Below are positions 19,882 to 28,168 of a stretch of DNA of 64,000 nucleotides, piece after piece. Origin of the DNA: Aquirhabdus parva (GTDB lineage Bacteria; Pseudomonadota; Gammaproteobacteria; Pseudomonadales; Moraxellaceae); assembly GCF_003351745.1 (NCBI RefSeq), contig NZ_CP031222.1, positions 850,207 through 914,206 of the forward strand, read 5' to 3'. The notes beneath the pieces are model-generated. The model did no database searches and had not been told where the DNA came from. It saw only the letters and a program-made list of their open reading frames with translations. How positions within the stretch are numbered: the stretch's first letter is position 1; every line of letters starts with the position of its first letter. The translations under genes and the position numbers were made by a program.

Positions 19882-21087
19882 ATGGCTATACAACTGACTT
19901 TAAACGCCAATTCTGGTTACGGCGTCCCTGTAAATATTTTTACCCGAGATATTGATGACGCTGCAATCGAGCAACTCAAAAAAGTGGCTCAGTTGCAGTT
20001 TATTTATCCCCATGTCGCCGTGATGCCTGATGTGCATCAAGGCATTGGTGCCACGGTGGGCTGTGTGATCCCCACCAAAAACGCCATTATTCCTGCGGCT
20101 GTCGGTGTGGATATTGGCTGCGGCATGAATGCGATTAGGCTAGGTCTGAAAGCAGCGCAGTTACCAGATGACTTGCGCAAGATTCGCAGTGACATCGAGC
20201 GGACTGTGCCTGTGGGCTTTAATCATCACAGTCAAATTAAAGCCCGTGCGTCAAGCATTGATCCCTTAGCTCGACGCTTAGGCGTGATCACAGATAAACA
20301 CCCGGGCTTATTGCGCATGCTCCGCAATTTTGACCGCACGTGGCAAAAGCAATTGGGTACGTTAGGCGGCGGTAATCACTTTATTGAGCTCTGTATTGAT
20401 GAGCAAGATGACGTATGGGTAATGCTGCACTCTGGCAGTCGAGGATTGGGCAACTGTATTGGCACGTACTTTATTGAACGTGCCAAGAAAGAAGCCCAGA
20501 GCCGATTTGGTCATGTACCCGATAAGGATTTGTCCTATTTCGCCGAAGGGTCTGCAAACTTTGATGATTACGTTGAGGCGGTGCATTGGGCACAGGATTA
20601 TGCGATGGAAAACCGTCGGGAAATGATGCGTCTGATACTGGCTAAGCTGCGAGTACATTTACCGCCATTCCAATTGACCAAAGAGGCGATTAACTGCCAT
20701 CACAACTATGTGCAGCAAGAACGTCACTTTGGGGAAAATGTCTATGTCACGCGCAAAGGGGCGATCAGTGCGCAAGCGGGTGAGTTGGGAATCATCCCCG
20801 GTTCAATGGGTGCGAAGTCCTATATTGTGCGCGGCAAAGGCAACGAGATGTCGTTTTGCTCCTGTTCTCATGGAGCAGGTCGGCGTATGAGCCGGAATAA
20901 GGCCAAAGATTCATTTACTTTGGACGATCTGGCTCAGCAAACAGCAGGCATTGAATGCCGCAAAGACAAAGGCGTTATGGATGAGATTCCAGCCGCTTAT
21001 AAAGACATTGATCAAGTCATGGCAAACCAGACCGATTTGGTTGAGGTGATCCATACCTTGCGTCAAGTCATGTGTATCAAAGGTTAA
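19882..21087 (+). CDS. rtcB: RtcB-family RNA ligase
   Basis: GTP- and Mn-dependent ligase joining 2',3'-cyclic phosphate (or 3'-phosphate) and 5'-OH RNA ends, used in tRNA and rRNA repair. The 401-residue protein shows the metal and guanylate motifs VGVDIGCGMNA, GGGNHFIEL, MLHSGSRGLG, NCHHNYV and SCSHGAGRRMSR, with the guanylated His at about 330, and ends in VMCIKG as the family does. It belongs to the shorter RtcB group. No archease or RtcA gene adjoins it. The only ribosome signal before ATG 19882 is a weak AGAAA. Confidence 0.93.
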   Translation: MAIQLTLNANSGYGVPVNIFTRDIDDAAIEQLKKVAQLQFIYPHVAVMPDVHQGIGATVGCVIPTKNAIIPAAVGVDIGCGMNAIRLGLKAAQLPDDLRKIRSDIERTVPVGFNHHSQIKARASSIDPLARRLGVITDKHPGLLRMLRNFDRTWQKQLGTLGGGNHFIELCIDEQDDVWVMLHSGSRGLGNCIGTYFIERAKKEAQSRFGHVPDKDLSYFAEGSANFDDYVEAVHWAQDYAMENRREMMRLILAKLRVHLPPFQLTKEAINCHHNYVQQERHFGENVYVTRKGAISAQAGELGIIPGSMGAKSYIVRGKGNEMSFCSCSHGAGRRMSRNKAKDSFTLDDLAQQTAGIECRKDKGVMDEIPAAYKDIDQVMANQTDLVEVIHTLRQVMCIKG

Positions 21088-21099
21088 GGAGGCCTAGAT

Positions 21100-21288
21100 A
21101 TGAAACAGAAGAAAGCAAATGTGTTTAAGGAGCGCAATCATTTGGCACTGCATCCGCTGCTGCATAAGGGCGGTGTCAATCACAACGAAAAAGTTGATGT
21201 TGCGCGGCAACGTGAGCGCAGAGCATTGCGCCAATCGTTGAATCATACGGATTGGTTAGGCCAGCACCCTCATGGTGCTGAGTCTTAG
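21100..21288 (+). CDS. Small basic protein downstream of rtcB
   Basis: A 62-residue, strongly basic, soluble protein that starts 12 bases after rtcB with an excellent SD (AAGGAGG) in front of ATG 21100. Its central HLALHPLLHKGGVN segment resembles small conserved proteins I have seen in Pseudomonas and Acinetobacter genomes, but I cannot name a family with certainty. Many Arg, Lys and His residues suggest nucleic-acid or ribosome binding. Co-transcription with rtcB is likely. Confidence 0.75.
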   Translation: MKQKKANVFKERNHLALHPLLHKGGVNHNEKVDVARQRERRALRQSLNHTDWLGQHPHGAES

Positions 21289-21323
21289 TCTATCTATTAT
21301 TCTGATTTTTAGGAGTTTACCTG

Positions 21324-21476
21324 ATGTTTAACCAGATATTGAGCATGGTTTCTAGATTGTCCAGTGGGCATAACGCAAGTCGTCTTAGTCAAGAAGGCTT
21401 GCTGATATTTGATTTTTATCGACAGCGATTTAAAAATAGAGTTTCAACACATTATGAAAACAGACGAACTGAATGA
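21324..21476 (+). CDS. Small ORF of 50 residues, possibly coupled to the next gene
   Basis: ATG 21324 has AGGAG (21311-21315) eight bases upstream and opens a 50-codon frame ending at TGA 21474-21476. The product would start MFNQILSMVSRL, with an amphipathic N-terminal helix and a basic C-terminus. It overlaps the start of the next gene (ATG 21454) by 23 bases in another frame. That gene lacks its own SD, so the small ORF could act as a coupling leader. It may be non-functional as a protein. Confidence 0.4.
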   Translation: MFNQILSMVSRLSSGHNASRLSQEGLLIFDFYRQRFKNRVSTHYENRRTE

Positions 21477-22401
21477 AATTTTGGCATGCCTGCCACATGG
21501 GCGTACACTCTTCCATTATCAAAAAGACCAGCATATCCCGTTGGTGCTAAAGACACTGATTCGCCATGGTCAACTGCAGACCATTGCTGACTTAAAGCAG
21601 AGTCACTATGCCAAATGGGCTGGGCATCCTTGGGTCAATCAATTTCTGGCTCAGCAACCGAATTCAAAAGCGACGCTTTTACCTCTCATGGATAGCCTCC
21701 TTCATACTGAAACACTCGACTTTCCCTTTATTCTGACGGCGGGACGTTGGGGTTCTGAGCGACAATATCACTGGTGTCAGACGACTCGGCGGGGTGAGAA
21801 TCTTGTTTTGCATTTGAATTTGCCACACTCGGTAAAAATGGCATTTGAGCAAGTCGGCGTTGAGGATGTGGGCCAGTACGGTTTCCATCCCCATGACACG
21901 GTTAGACCCACTTTAGCATGGGCACGTTTGGATATCGATTTAGAGCATGGGCAGGTGCTGATTGAAGAAATTCAAAGTGATTTGATTCGTGATATTGCAT
22001 CAAGTATTCAACGTGCCGCACGATTCCAAGACTATGCTGATCGAAGGGTATGGTTGATGGGCAACCGGATTCATCCCGGCCAATTTTTGGTAGCGATCAA
22101 ACCTTTTTATGATGCACTCTATCGGCTATGGTCTGAAGCTATGCTCACAGCGACTCTGCATTTTATCTTTGATGAGCTGGGTATTTATGATGTGTATTAT
22201 CATACTTGGGAAGGCGGCAAGCGCTTAAAGAAATTGCATAAATATGGTGCACCGCCAAGATCACTTTATAGCCAACTTCCAGAACGTTTCGGTTTTGCTA
22301 CAACGAATATCGGTCCTGTGATGCTTGAGCACGATCCTCAGGTTACGCGCCGTATCAAAGCGGGCGAGGGCGATCTGCGTTGGTATCGGCTGAATGTCTA
22401 A
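21454..22401 (+). CDS. Unknown protein with an EIQSD motif
   Basis: A soluble protein of 315 residues from ATG 21454, or 330 from TTG 21409. I do not recognise the family. A central acidic segment VLIEEIQSDLIRDI resembles the EIQSD motif of large polyvalent phage and plasmid proteins, but that resemblance is from memory. Other conserved-looking parts are AGRWGSERQYHWC, the aromatic YDVYYHTWEGGKRLKKLH, and the C-terminal PRSLYSQLPERFGF. No signal peptide or membrane helix is present. Its stop lies inside an inverted repeat shared with the convergent gene. Confidence 0.7.
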   Translation: MKTDELNEILACLPHGRTLFHYQKDQHIPLVLKTLIRHGQLQTIADLKQSHYAKWAGHPWVNQFLAQQPNSKATLLPLMDSLLHTETLDFPFILTAGRWGSERQYHWCQTTRRGENLVLHLNLPHSVKMAFEQVGVEDVGQYGFHPHDTVRPTLAWARLDIDLEHGQVLIEEIQSDLIRDIASSIQRAARFQDYADRRVWLMGNRIHPGQFLVAIKPFYDALYRLWSEAMLTATLHFIFDELGIYDVYYHTWEGGKRLKKLHKYGAPPRSLYSQLPERFGFATTNIGPVMLEHDPQVTRRIKAGEGDLRWYRLNV

Positions 22402-22404
22402 TTC

Positions 22405-22461
22405 AAGAGGTTCTCAAGTTTGACATCAATCAAATGTTTGCTTTCGAACTTGAGAACTCTT
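22405..22461. repeat. Long inverted repeat between convergent genes
   Basis: AAGAGGTTCTCAAGTT (22405-22420) pairs with AACTTGAGAACTCTT (22447-22461) with one bulged G and a 26-base loop. It lies exactly between the ends of two convergent genes and could terminate both or protect their mRNA ends, but no T-run follows on either side. Confidence 0.5.
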
Positions 22462-23350
22462 AATCAATTACCACAAGTACTCTGAGCAATTCCGAGTCAC
22501 CACCATCACTATCGGTAACCAGTAAAAACTCCTCACCAGAAGGATGCGTGTTAAGCCATGTGATGCCTTCGACTTTGATCGGAGTCGGATGACCTTGATC
22601 ATCCGTAATCACTTGTGCATCTAGGGTTTTACCATCTGTAGAGAGCAGCACGATCAAACTGCCCAGTACGGCTCCATCATCATAGGTATTGATGGTTTGT
22701 TCAACGGAAGCCACTGCCGCAATAATAGATCGATGCTTCAAAAAGCAGGCATCGGAGATTCCACTGGCGGAGCCGTCGATATCAGGAAGGTGTAGGCTCA
22801 GCACACTCACCAAAGTACTTCGTAAATCATGAGTATCCGCGAGCAGCTTTAAATCAAAGACCAATACCCCGTGATGACGGTTTATATTCCCGCGCTGAAA
22901 AATATAGAGATGTTGGTCATCACTGCAAACCGCTTCAATATTGAGCTCTGCACCTCCCGTTAAGTTCTGGTTAGATTCCAGAAAATCATAATTCGGAGTG
23001 TCCAAGAACGGACCGACTTGCTGTGTGAGCGGGTTAAACAATAATGCCGTTTTACGATTGGCTTTAGAACCAGAACCCATGATGAGCAATTGCGCTTGTC
23101 CATCCACATTGACGATCGTCATAGATTCAAAGTCAGGTTTTTCGGCTTTGGATAGAGGTGTCAGTGGTGTATGAGTGAGTAGAGGCACTTTCTCAAAATC
23201 GATGATCTGATTCAGTGTCTGATGGAGAGACGTTTTCAATAGGTAGCCTGCATCATCACCCACCACATACAGGGTATTTGCATGGGTGGCTACTCCCGAA
23301 AGTGCACCAATCCCTTTTAATGCTCGTCGTTCAAGAATGTTGATTTTCAT
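22460..23350 (-). CDS. Predicted beta-propeller protein of unknown function
   Basis: A 296-residue protein without an obvious signal peptide. Repeated strand patterns such as NTLYVVGDDAGYLLKT, EAVCSDDQHLYIFQRG, KVEGITWL and EFLLVTDSDGGDSELLRV are typical of propeller proteins of the SdiA-regulated or esterase-like phytase type; I recall DUF6929 proteins as similar. Conserved Asp and Glu (DFESM, NIEAV, KVEGI) recur at blade positions. Function and localisation are unknown. It is followed by the inverted repeat at 22405-22461. Confidence 0.7.
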   Translation of the reverse strand: MKINILERRALKGIGALSGVATHANTLYVVGDDAGYLLKTSLHQTLNQIIDFEKVPLLTHTPLTPLSKAEKPDFESMTIVNVDGQAQLLIMGSGSKANRKTALLFNPLTQQVGPFLDTPNYDFLESNQNLTGGAELNIEAVCSDDQHLYIFQRGNINRHHGVLVFDLKLLADTHDLRSTLVSVLSLHLPDIDGSASGISDACFLKHRSIIAAVASVEQTINTYDDGAVLGSLIVLLSTDGKTLDAQVITDDQGHPTPIKVEGITWLNTHPSGEEFLLVTDSDGGDSELLRVLVVID

Positions 23351-23393
23351 CTTGGAATACTCTCATGGCGGGTAGTGAATGAATGCAGAAGAC

Positions 23394-23421
23394 AAAAAAA
23401 GGCTAGGGGAAAGCCTAGCCT
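23394..23421 (-). terminator. Rho-independent terminator after rluB
   Basis: On the minus strand, AGGCTAGG, six-base loop, CCTAGCCT, then a run of T. It lies 21 bases beyond the rluB stop. Confidence 0.85.
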
Positions 23422-23441
23422 ATTTTGCCATTCAAGACGGA

Positions 23442-24293
23442 TCATTCTTCGCGTTTTTGTTGACGCAAGTATCCACCACGACGTGCTGGAAGCGGATTCT
23501 CTTGTTGACGCTCTGCACGGCGTTTTGCCATGCCGTATAAGCCTGTGCCAACGCGTGGTTTTAGCTTGACGCTTTGCACGAGGTTCTCGATGTCATGCTT
23601 ATCCAGTTCCATCCAGCGACCTGTGCGTAATTCACGAGGTAGGATCACCGTGCCGTAACGGGTACGCAGCAAGCGGCTGACTTTCAGCTCTTGTGATTCG
23701 AATAGACGACGCACTTCGCGATTACGTCCTTCTTTCACCACAACTTGATACCAGCGGTTGATACCTTCACCACCGATCTCACTAAATGACTCAAACTTCG
23801 CAGGGCCATCTTCCAGTTCTACACCATCGGTCAGTGTCTTGATGATTTTTGGCGTGACTTCACCCATGACCCGTACGGCATATTCACGTTCGATTTCACT
23901 GGATGGGTGCATGAGTTTGTTGGCAAGCTCACCATCATTGGTAAACATGAGTAGGCCGGTACTATTGATATCGAGACGACCGACCATGACCCAGCGATCA
24001 TTCGGGATCTGTGGCAACTGCTCAAATACAGTGACACGTCCTTCAGGGTCAGTGCGTGAACAAATTTCGCCTTCGGGTTTGTAATAGACTAAAACACGGC
24101 GACGCGTTTCCTCTTCGGATTGATGCGCGATTTTACGGCCATCAATCCGAATTTCATCGGTCGGTTCTACACGTTCGCCCACAGTCGCAATCTTTCCATT
24201 GATACTGACACGACCCGCAGCGATCACTTCTTCCATAAACCGACGTGATCCCAAGCCAACACGGGCGAGGACTTTTTGCAGCTTTTCACTCAT
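23442..24293 (-). CDS. rluB: 23S rRNA pseudouridine synthase RluB
   Basis: Isomerises a uridine of 23S rRNA (U2605 in E. coli). The 283-residue protein has an N-terminal S4 RNA-binding domain (LQKVLARVGLGSRRFMEEVIAA) and the catalytic GRLDINSTGLLMFTNDG segment with the essential Asp, then an EREYAVRV core and a basic C-terminal tail. An in-frame start 33 bases upstream (24326) exists, but GGGG lies before ATG 24293, where the conserved MSEKLQKVLA begins. The scpA-scpB-rluB order is common in Proteobacteria. Confidence 0.92.
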   Translation of the reverse strand: MSEKLQKVLARVGLGSRRFMEEVIAAGRVSINGKIATVGERVEPTDEIRIDGRKIAHQSEEETRRRVLVYYKPEGEICSRTDPEGRVTVFEQLPQIPNDRWVMVGRLDINSTGLLMFTNDGELANKLMHPSSEIEREYAVRVMGEVTPKIIKTLTDGVELEDGPAKFESFSEIGGEGINRWYQVVVKEGRNREVRRLFESQELKVSRLLRTRYGTVILPRELRTGRWMELDKHDIENLVQSVKLKPRVGTGLYGMAKRRAERQQENPLPARRGGYLRQQKREE

Positions 24294-24388
24294 TTTTACA
24301 ACCCCAATTACTTCATTCTCAATCAAGTCTTTAAACTAAATCAATCTATTATCATCAGTGCTGGTGCGCTGATACGAAAAAACATGTT

Positions 24389-24423
24389 GTCCTCCGGCGT
24401 CTATTTATTACAGGCCGGAGGAC
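24389..24423 (-). terminator. Terminator-like hairpin after scpB
   Basis: GTCCTCCGGC and GCCGGAGGAC form a perfect GC-rich 10-bp stem with a 15-base loop. Read on the minus strand, a run of six T begins six bases after the stem. It would end scpAB transcription before rluB. Confidence 0.55.
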
Positions 24424-24506
24424 CATAGAGCAATTCTATTGCAATATTTTGACCACATTTGAAAAAAGCAGGTGTGCTAGACCAGATATTTTCGTAAAAA
24501 CGGTCT

Positions 24507-25160
24507 TCATTCTGCTGTCGAAGATGTTAAACCTTGTGCAATCTTTTCAAGTTCTTGCAGCTCTGGTAAATGCTCCAATGACTCCAAACCAAACGCATCT
24601 AAAAAGTGTTTGGTCGTGACGATCAGTGCGGGCTTACCAGCTACTGGGCGGAACCCATCTTCTGCGATCCATTGCCGCTCAAATAGTGTACGCAAAATCT
24701 GACTATTCACCGTCACCCCACGCAGTTGTTCGATGTCCGCACGCGTAACAGGTTGACGATAGGCGATCACACTCAGCGTTTCCAGCAAGGCTTGTGAGAG
24801 TCGCGTAGGGCGTTCGGGCCAAAGTCGCGCAACCACCACAGCATATTCTGGTCGAACCTGAATCCGGTAACCACTCGCAGTCTTGGCCAATTCAAGTGCG
24901 CTATCAACCAGTTTGATTGAAAGCTGATTCAGCCATGATTCGATTTGAGCATTCGTCAGCTTTTGACCATTTTGCTGATCATATTCCCCTTCAAGGGCTT
25001 GTCTTAGCATCAACAATGATACTGGTGTCTCACTGGCGAATAGCACCGCTTCCAGTATGCGCAAAACATGTCCAGTGTCCATGTAGGATACCGTTGAACC
25101 GTGTGGTTCATGATCAATATTGTCAGACGGGATTGAGGTATTCAGTTCATCATGCGGCAC
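24507..25160 (-). CDS. scpB: Condensin subunit ScpB
   Basis: Winged-helix kleisin-associated subunit of the SMC complex, binding ScpA as a dimer. The 217-residue protein contains LRILEAVLFASETPVSL, the ETLSVIAYRQPVTRADIEQLRG signature and a final FLDAFGLESLEHLPEL. The first 26 residues precede the usual ScpB start (MDTGHVLRILEA), so ATG 25082 is a possible alternative; the longer form overlaps scpA by 11 bases, implying coupled translation. Confidence 0.92.
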   Translation of the reverse strand: MPHDELNTSIPSDNIDHEPHGSTVSYMDTGHVLRILEAVLFASETPVSLLMLRQALEGEYDQQNGQKLTNAQIESWLNQLSIKLVDSALELAKTASGYRIQVRPEYAVVVARLWPERPTRLSQALLETLSVIAYRQPVTRADIEQLRGVTVNSQILRTLFERQWIAEDGFRPVAGKPALIVTTKHFLDAFGLESLEHLPELQELEKIAQGLTSSTAE

Positions 25161-26007
25161 GTGGAAGCCCTCTGACGGTTAAAAGTTTTTCAGAACCATC
25201 GTCTACAATTTCAATTTCTTGCTGGCGCAGCAACTCTAAAATCGCCATAAACGTGACGACAACACCCATCCGCCCTTGGCTGCTGACCAGTAAACGGTCA
25301 AAGCGCACGCTGTGACCATCAGCAAGCGCATGTCGGACTGCCATAATGCGATCTTCAAGAGGCACTTCTTCAGCAATAATTCGGTGCTCAATCACGGGTG
25401 GGCGAGTGAGCAATGCACGCATGGCGAGCCATAAAATTTCAGCATCAAAGCGTGCGATATCCGGCTCTGCATCCGCAGGCAGTACGCTGGATACACCCAC
25501 CGTTACTGCAAACACATCCCGCCCTTCAATTAATTGATCATTTAATGCCGCGGCGCCACTCTTGATCCGAGCATATTCTTCCAGTCGCGCCAGCAAGTTT
25601 TTACGTGGATCATCTTCAACGGTCAGCGTTTTTGGCGCGGGTAGTAAGAGCCGCGACTTCAAATCTGCTAACAGTGCAGCCATGACCAGATAATCACCAG
25701 CCAGCTCTATATCCAACTGTTGCATCAGGCGAATATACGCAAGATATTGGGTTGCTATCGGGGCAATATCCAGTTTGACCAAATCCAAGCCATTTTTTCG
25801 AACGAGGTACAACAAGAAATCCAGAGGCCCTTCAAAACGCTCAAGCATGATGGCAAATGCTTCAGGCGGGATATAGAGGTCTTCGGGGAGTTCAGAAAAC
25901 CACTCATCGTTGACACGCGCAAGATTAACCTGATGTTGTTCTGCTTCTGATTCAGCAAGTTGATTCATATTCGGGCTGTCTGTCGTATCGAAGTGGTCAT
26001 GTCGCAT
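25150..26007 (-). CDS. scpA: Condensin subunit ScpA (kleisin)
   Basis: Kleisin that bridges the SMC heads. In 285 residues it shows the N-terminal FEGPLDFLLYLVRKNGLDLVKLDIAPIATQY signature region (positions 58 on), the LAGDYLVMAALLADLKSRLLLP helix, and a C-terminal winged helix (GRMGVVVTFMAILELLRQQEIEI). An alternative ATG lies 39 bases in (25968); neither start has a strong SD. SMC itself is encoded 10 kb away in the same window. Confidence 0.93.
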   Translation of the reverse strand: MRHDHFDTTDSPNMNQLAESEAEQHQVNLARVNDEWFSELPEDLYIPPEAFAIMLERFEGPLDFLLYLVRKNGLDLVKLDIAPIATQYLAYIRLMQQLDIELAGDYLVMAALLADLKSRLLLPAPKTLTVEDDPRKNLLARLEEYARIKSGAAALNDQLIEGRDVFAVTVGVSSVLPADAEPDIARFDAEILWLAMRALLTRPPVIEHRIIAEEVPLEDRIMAVRHALADGHSVRFDRLLVSSQGRMGVVVTFMAILELLRQQEIEIVDDGSEKLLTVRGLPRAA

Positions 26008-26202
26008 GTATTCATAATTTTATATCAAGCCAATGCTCATAACGATTTTCGTCATGCCGCACGTACTTTGATGAAATGAGTATAGCAAGAATTGAGCCTG
26101 TCTAGGCTTGATGTCCAGAAATAGTCGAGCTTTTTTTCATTTGGTCAATTGCAAGAGTGTTTTTTCATCCAAAACATCGATTCGTTAGCAAAAAAAATCA
26201 TC

Positions 26203-26219
26203 TTTACACCGTTTTTACA
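26203..26219 (+). promoter_or_regulatory. Predicted KdpE-binding site
   Basis: TTTACA-CCGTT-TTTACA is a direct repeat with an 11-base period. It closely resembles the E. coli KdpE site (TTTATA-N5-TTTACA) and lies 119 bases upstream of kdpF. The site itself is seen; KdpE binding is inferred. Confidence 0.6.
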
Positions 26220-26337
26220 CCCCAGGTGATTCTTTCTATACCGTCTTAATAGCCATTTTTCTAAGCTGTCACATTAGATTTAACCGATCAACTTCTATTT
26301 TAGTGGCACTGTTTCATTACTCAATCTGGGGACGGTT

Positions 26338-26427
26338 ATGAGCATCAACTATGGTTTGGCAGGCTTAATTGCACTGGGTTTATTGATTTATCTGATCTAT
26401 GTCTTGATTAAACCGGAGGCATTTTAA
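26338..26427 (+). CDS. kdpF: Potassium-transporting ATPase accessory peptide KdpF
   Basis: A 29-residue, single-helix peptide ([20 protein letters not shown], then YVLIKPEAF). It stabilises the KdpABC complex in the membrane. GGGGA lies five bases before ATG 26338, and the stop overlaps the kdpA start (TAATG). The ending KPEAF or KPE(R/K)F is typical of KdpF. Confidence 0.92.
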   Translation: MSINYGLAGLIALGLLIYLIYVLIKPEAF

Positions 26428-28151
26428 TGAATATTCAAGCCTTAGGGCAGGTGACCCTGTATCTGGTCGTACTATTTGCCTTAGCACAGCCATTAGGCCG
26501 CTATTTAGTCGCGGTATTGGAAAAAGGACTTCCTGCAAAAGCTGCAGGCGTCGAATCCAAAGTCTTTGCTTTATTTGGGATCAAATCAGGCGCTGCGCAT
26601 GAGATGAACTGGATTGCTTATGCAGTCGCAATCATTCTATTCAATCTCTTTGGTGTGCTTGCTGTGTTTGGTATCCAAATGCTGCAAGGACATTTACCGT
26701 TTAATCCACAGCATTTCGGTGCGCCAACATGGGATTCCGCACTCAATACCGCTGTGAGCTTTGTGACTAACACCAACTGGCAAGGTTATGCTGGTGAGAG
26801 CACGATGAGTCACTTTACTCAAATGACCGCGCTCACCGTGCAGAACTTTGTCTCGGCGGCGACAGGTCTTGCCGTTGCTTTTGCCTTGATTCGAGGCTTT
26901 GTGCGTCGCTCTTCGAAAACCTTGGGCAACGCCTGGGTTGATCTATGGCGCGGCACCATTTACGTCCTTATTCCTCTGTCTATCATCATTGCACTACTAT
27001 TTGCAGGACAAGGCGTGATTCAGAACTTTTCGCCTGATGTCACGGTTACCACTTTACAAGGTGCAAAACAAACCTTGGCGATGGGTCCTGTTGCATCTCA
27101 AGAAGCGATCATGATGGTGGGCACGAATGGTGGTGGCTTCTTTAATGCGAACGCAGCACATCCATTTTCGAATCCGACGCCATTCAGTAATTTCATTCAC
27201 ATGCTTTCGATCTTCTTGATTCCTGCCGCACTGTGCTTTGCACTGGGTCGGATGAGTGGAGATCAACGTCAGGGTGGTGTGATTGTGGGTGCGATGACAT
27301 TGATGTTTGTTGTCGCTTTTGGTGTTGCTGTTCATGCGGAACTGGCAGGTAATCCATTGCTGACCCATACCGATCAGGTGGCTAGTGTCTTGCAAGCGGG
27401 CGGCAATATGGAGGGTAAAGAAACACGCTTTGGTGTTGTGACTTCTTCATTATTTACCGTTATTACCACTGCTGCATCATGTGGTGCGGTGAACAATATG
27501 CATGACTCGTTGACTCCAGTTGGTGGACTCGTTGCCATGCTACTCATTCAGTTAGGTGAGGTGGTGTTTGGTGGTGTTGGTTCAGGTCTTTACGGCATGT
27601 TGCTCTATGCAATCTTGGCGGTGTTTATCGCAGGTCTTATGATCGGTCGTACTCCTGAATACTTGGGTAAGAAGATCGAAGCCTTTGATATGAAAATGGT
27701 TGTCATTGGCATGTTGGTCACCCCGCTGATTGTGCTCGTGGGTACTGCGATTGCGGTCATGACTGAAGCAGGCCGCGCTGGGATTGCCAATCCACAAGCG
27801 CATGGTTTTAGCGAAATTCTGTATGCATTCAGTTCTGCGGCCAATAACAACGGCAGTGCTTTTGGTGGTCTCTCAGCAAATACGCCTTTTTATAATCTGA
27901 TGCTGGCCTTTGCGATGTTCTTTGGTCGCTTTGGGGTGATTTTACCCGTATTGGCTTTGGCTGGCTCTCTTGCAAATAAACAACGTCTAACTGCCACGTC
28001 AGGCACATTGCCTACCCATACCTTGTTATTTGTATTTCTGTTGGTTGGCACGGTGATTTTGGTCGGTGCTCTGACATATGTACCAGCGCTTGCGCTTGGA
28101 CCTATTGTTGAGCAAGTCCAATTGGCACTTCATGCAGTGTCAGGTCAATAA
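26427..28151 (+). CDS. kdpA: Potassium-transporting ATPase subunit KdpA
   Basis: The K+-selective channel-like subunit of the high-affinity Kdp pump. The 574-residue protein has about ten membrane helices and the pseudo-selectivity-filter repeats [42 protein letters not shown] and [13 protein letters not shown]. Length fits the family (557 in E. coli). CGGAGG is seven bases before the ATG. Confidence 0.97.
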   Translation: MNIQALGQVTLYLVVLFALAQPLGRYLVAVLEKGLPAKAAGVESKVFALFGIKSGAAHEMNWIAYAVAIILFNLFGVLAVFGIQMLQGHLPFNPQHFGAPTWDSALNTAVSFVTNTNWQGYAGESTMSHFTQMTALTVQNFVSAATGLAVAFALIRGFVRRSSKTLGNAWVDLWRGTIYVLIPLSIIIALLFAGQGVIQNFSPDVTVTTLQGAKQTLAMGPVASQEAIMMVGTNGGGFFNANAAHPFSNPTPFSNFIHMLSIFLIPAALCFALGRMSGDQRQGGVIVGAMTLMFVVAFGVAVHAELAGNPLLTHTDQVASVLQAGGNMEGKETRFGVVTSSLFTVITTAASCGAVNNMHDSLTPVGGLVAMLLIQLGEVVFGGVGSGLYGMLLYAILAVFIAGLMIGRTPEYLGKKIEAFDMKMVVIGMLVTPLIVLVGTAIAVMTEAGRAGIANPQAHGFSEILYAFSSAANNNGSAFGGLSANTPFYNLMLAFAMFFGRFGVILPVLALAGSLANKQRLTATSGTLPTHTLLFVFLLVGTVILVGALTYVPALALGPIVEQVQLALHAVSGQ

Positions 28152-28168
28152 GGTCAATCAGGAGAATA

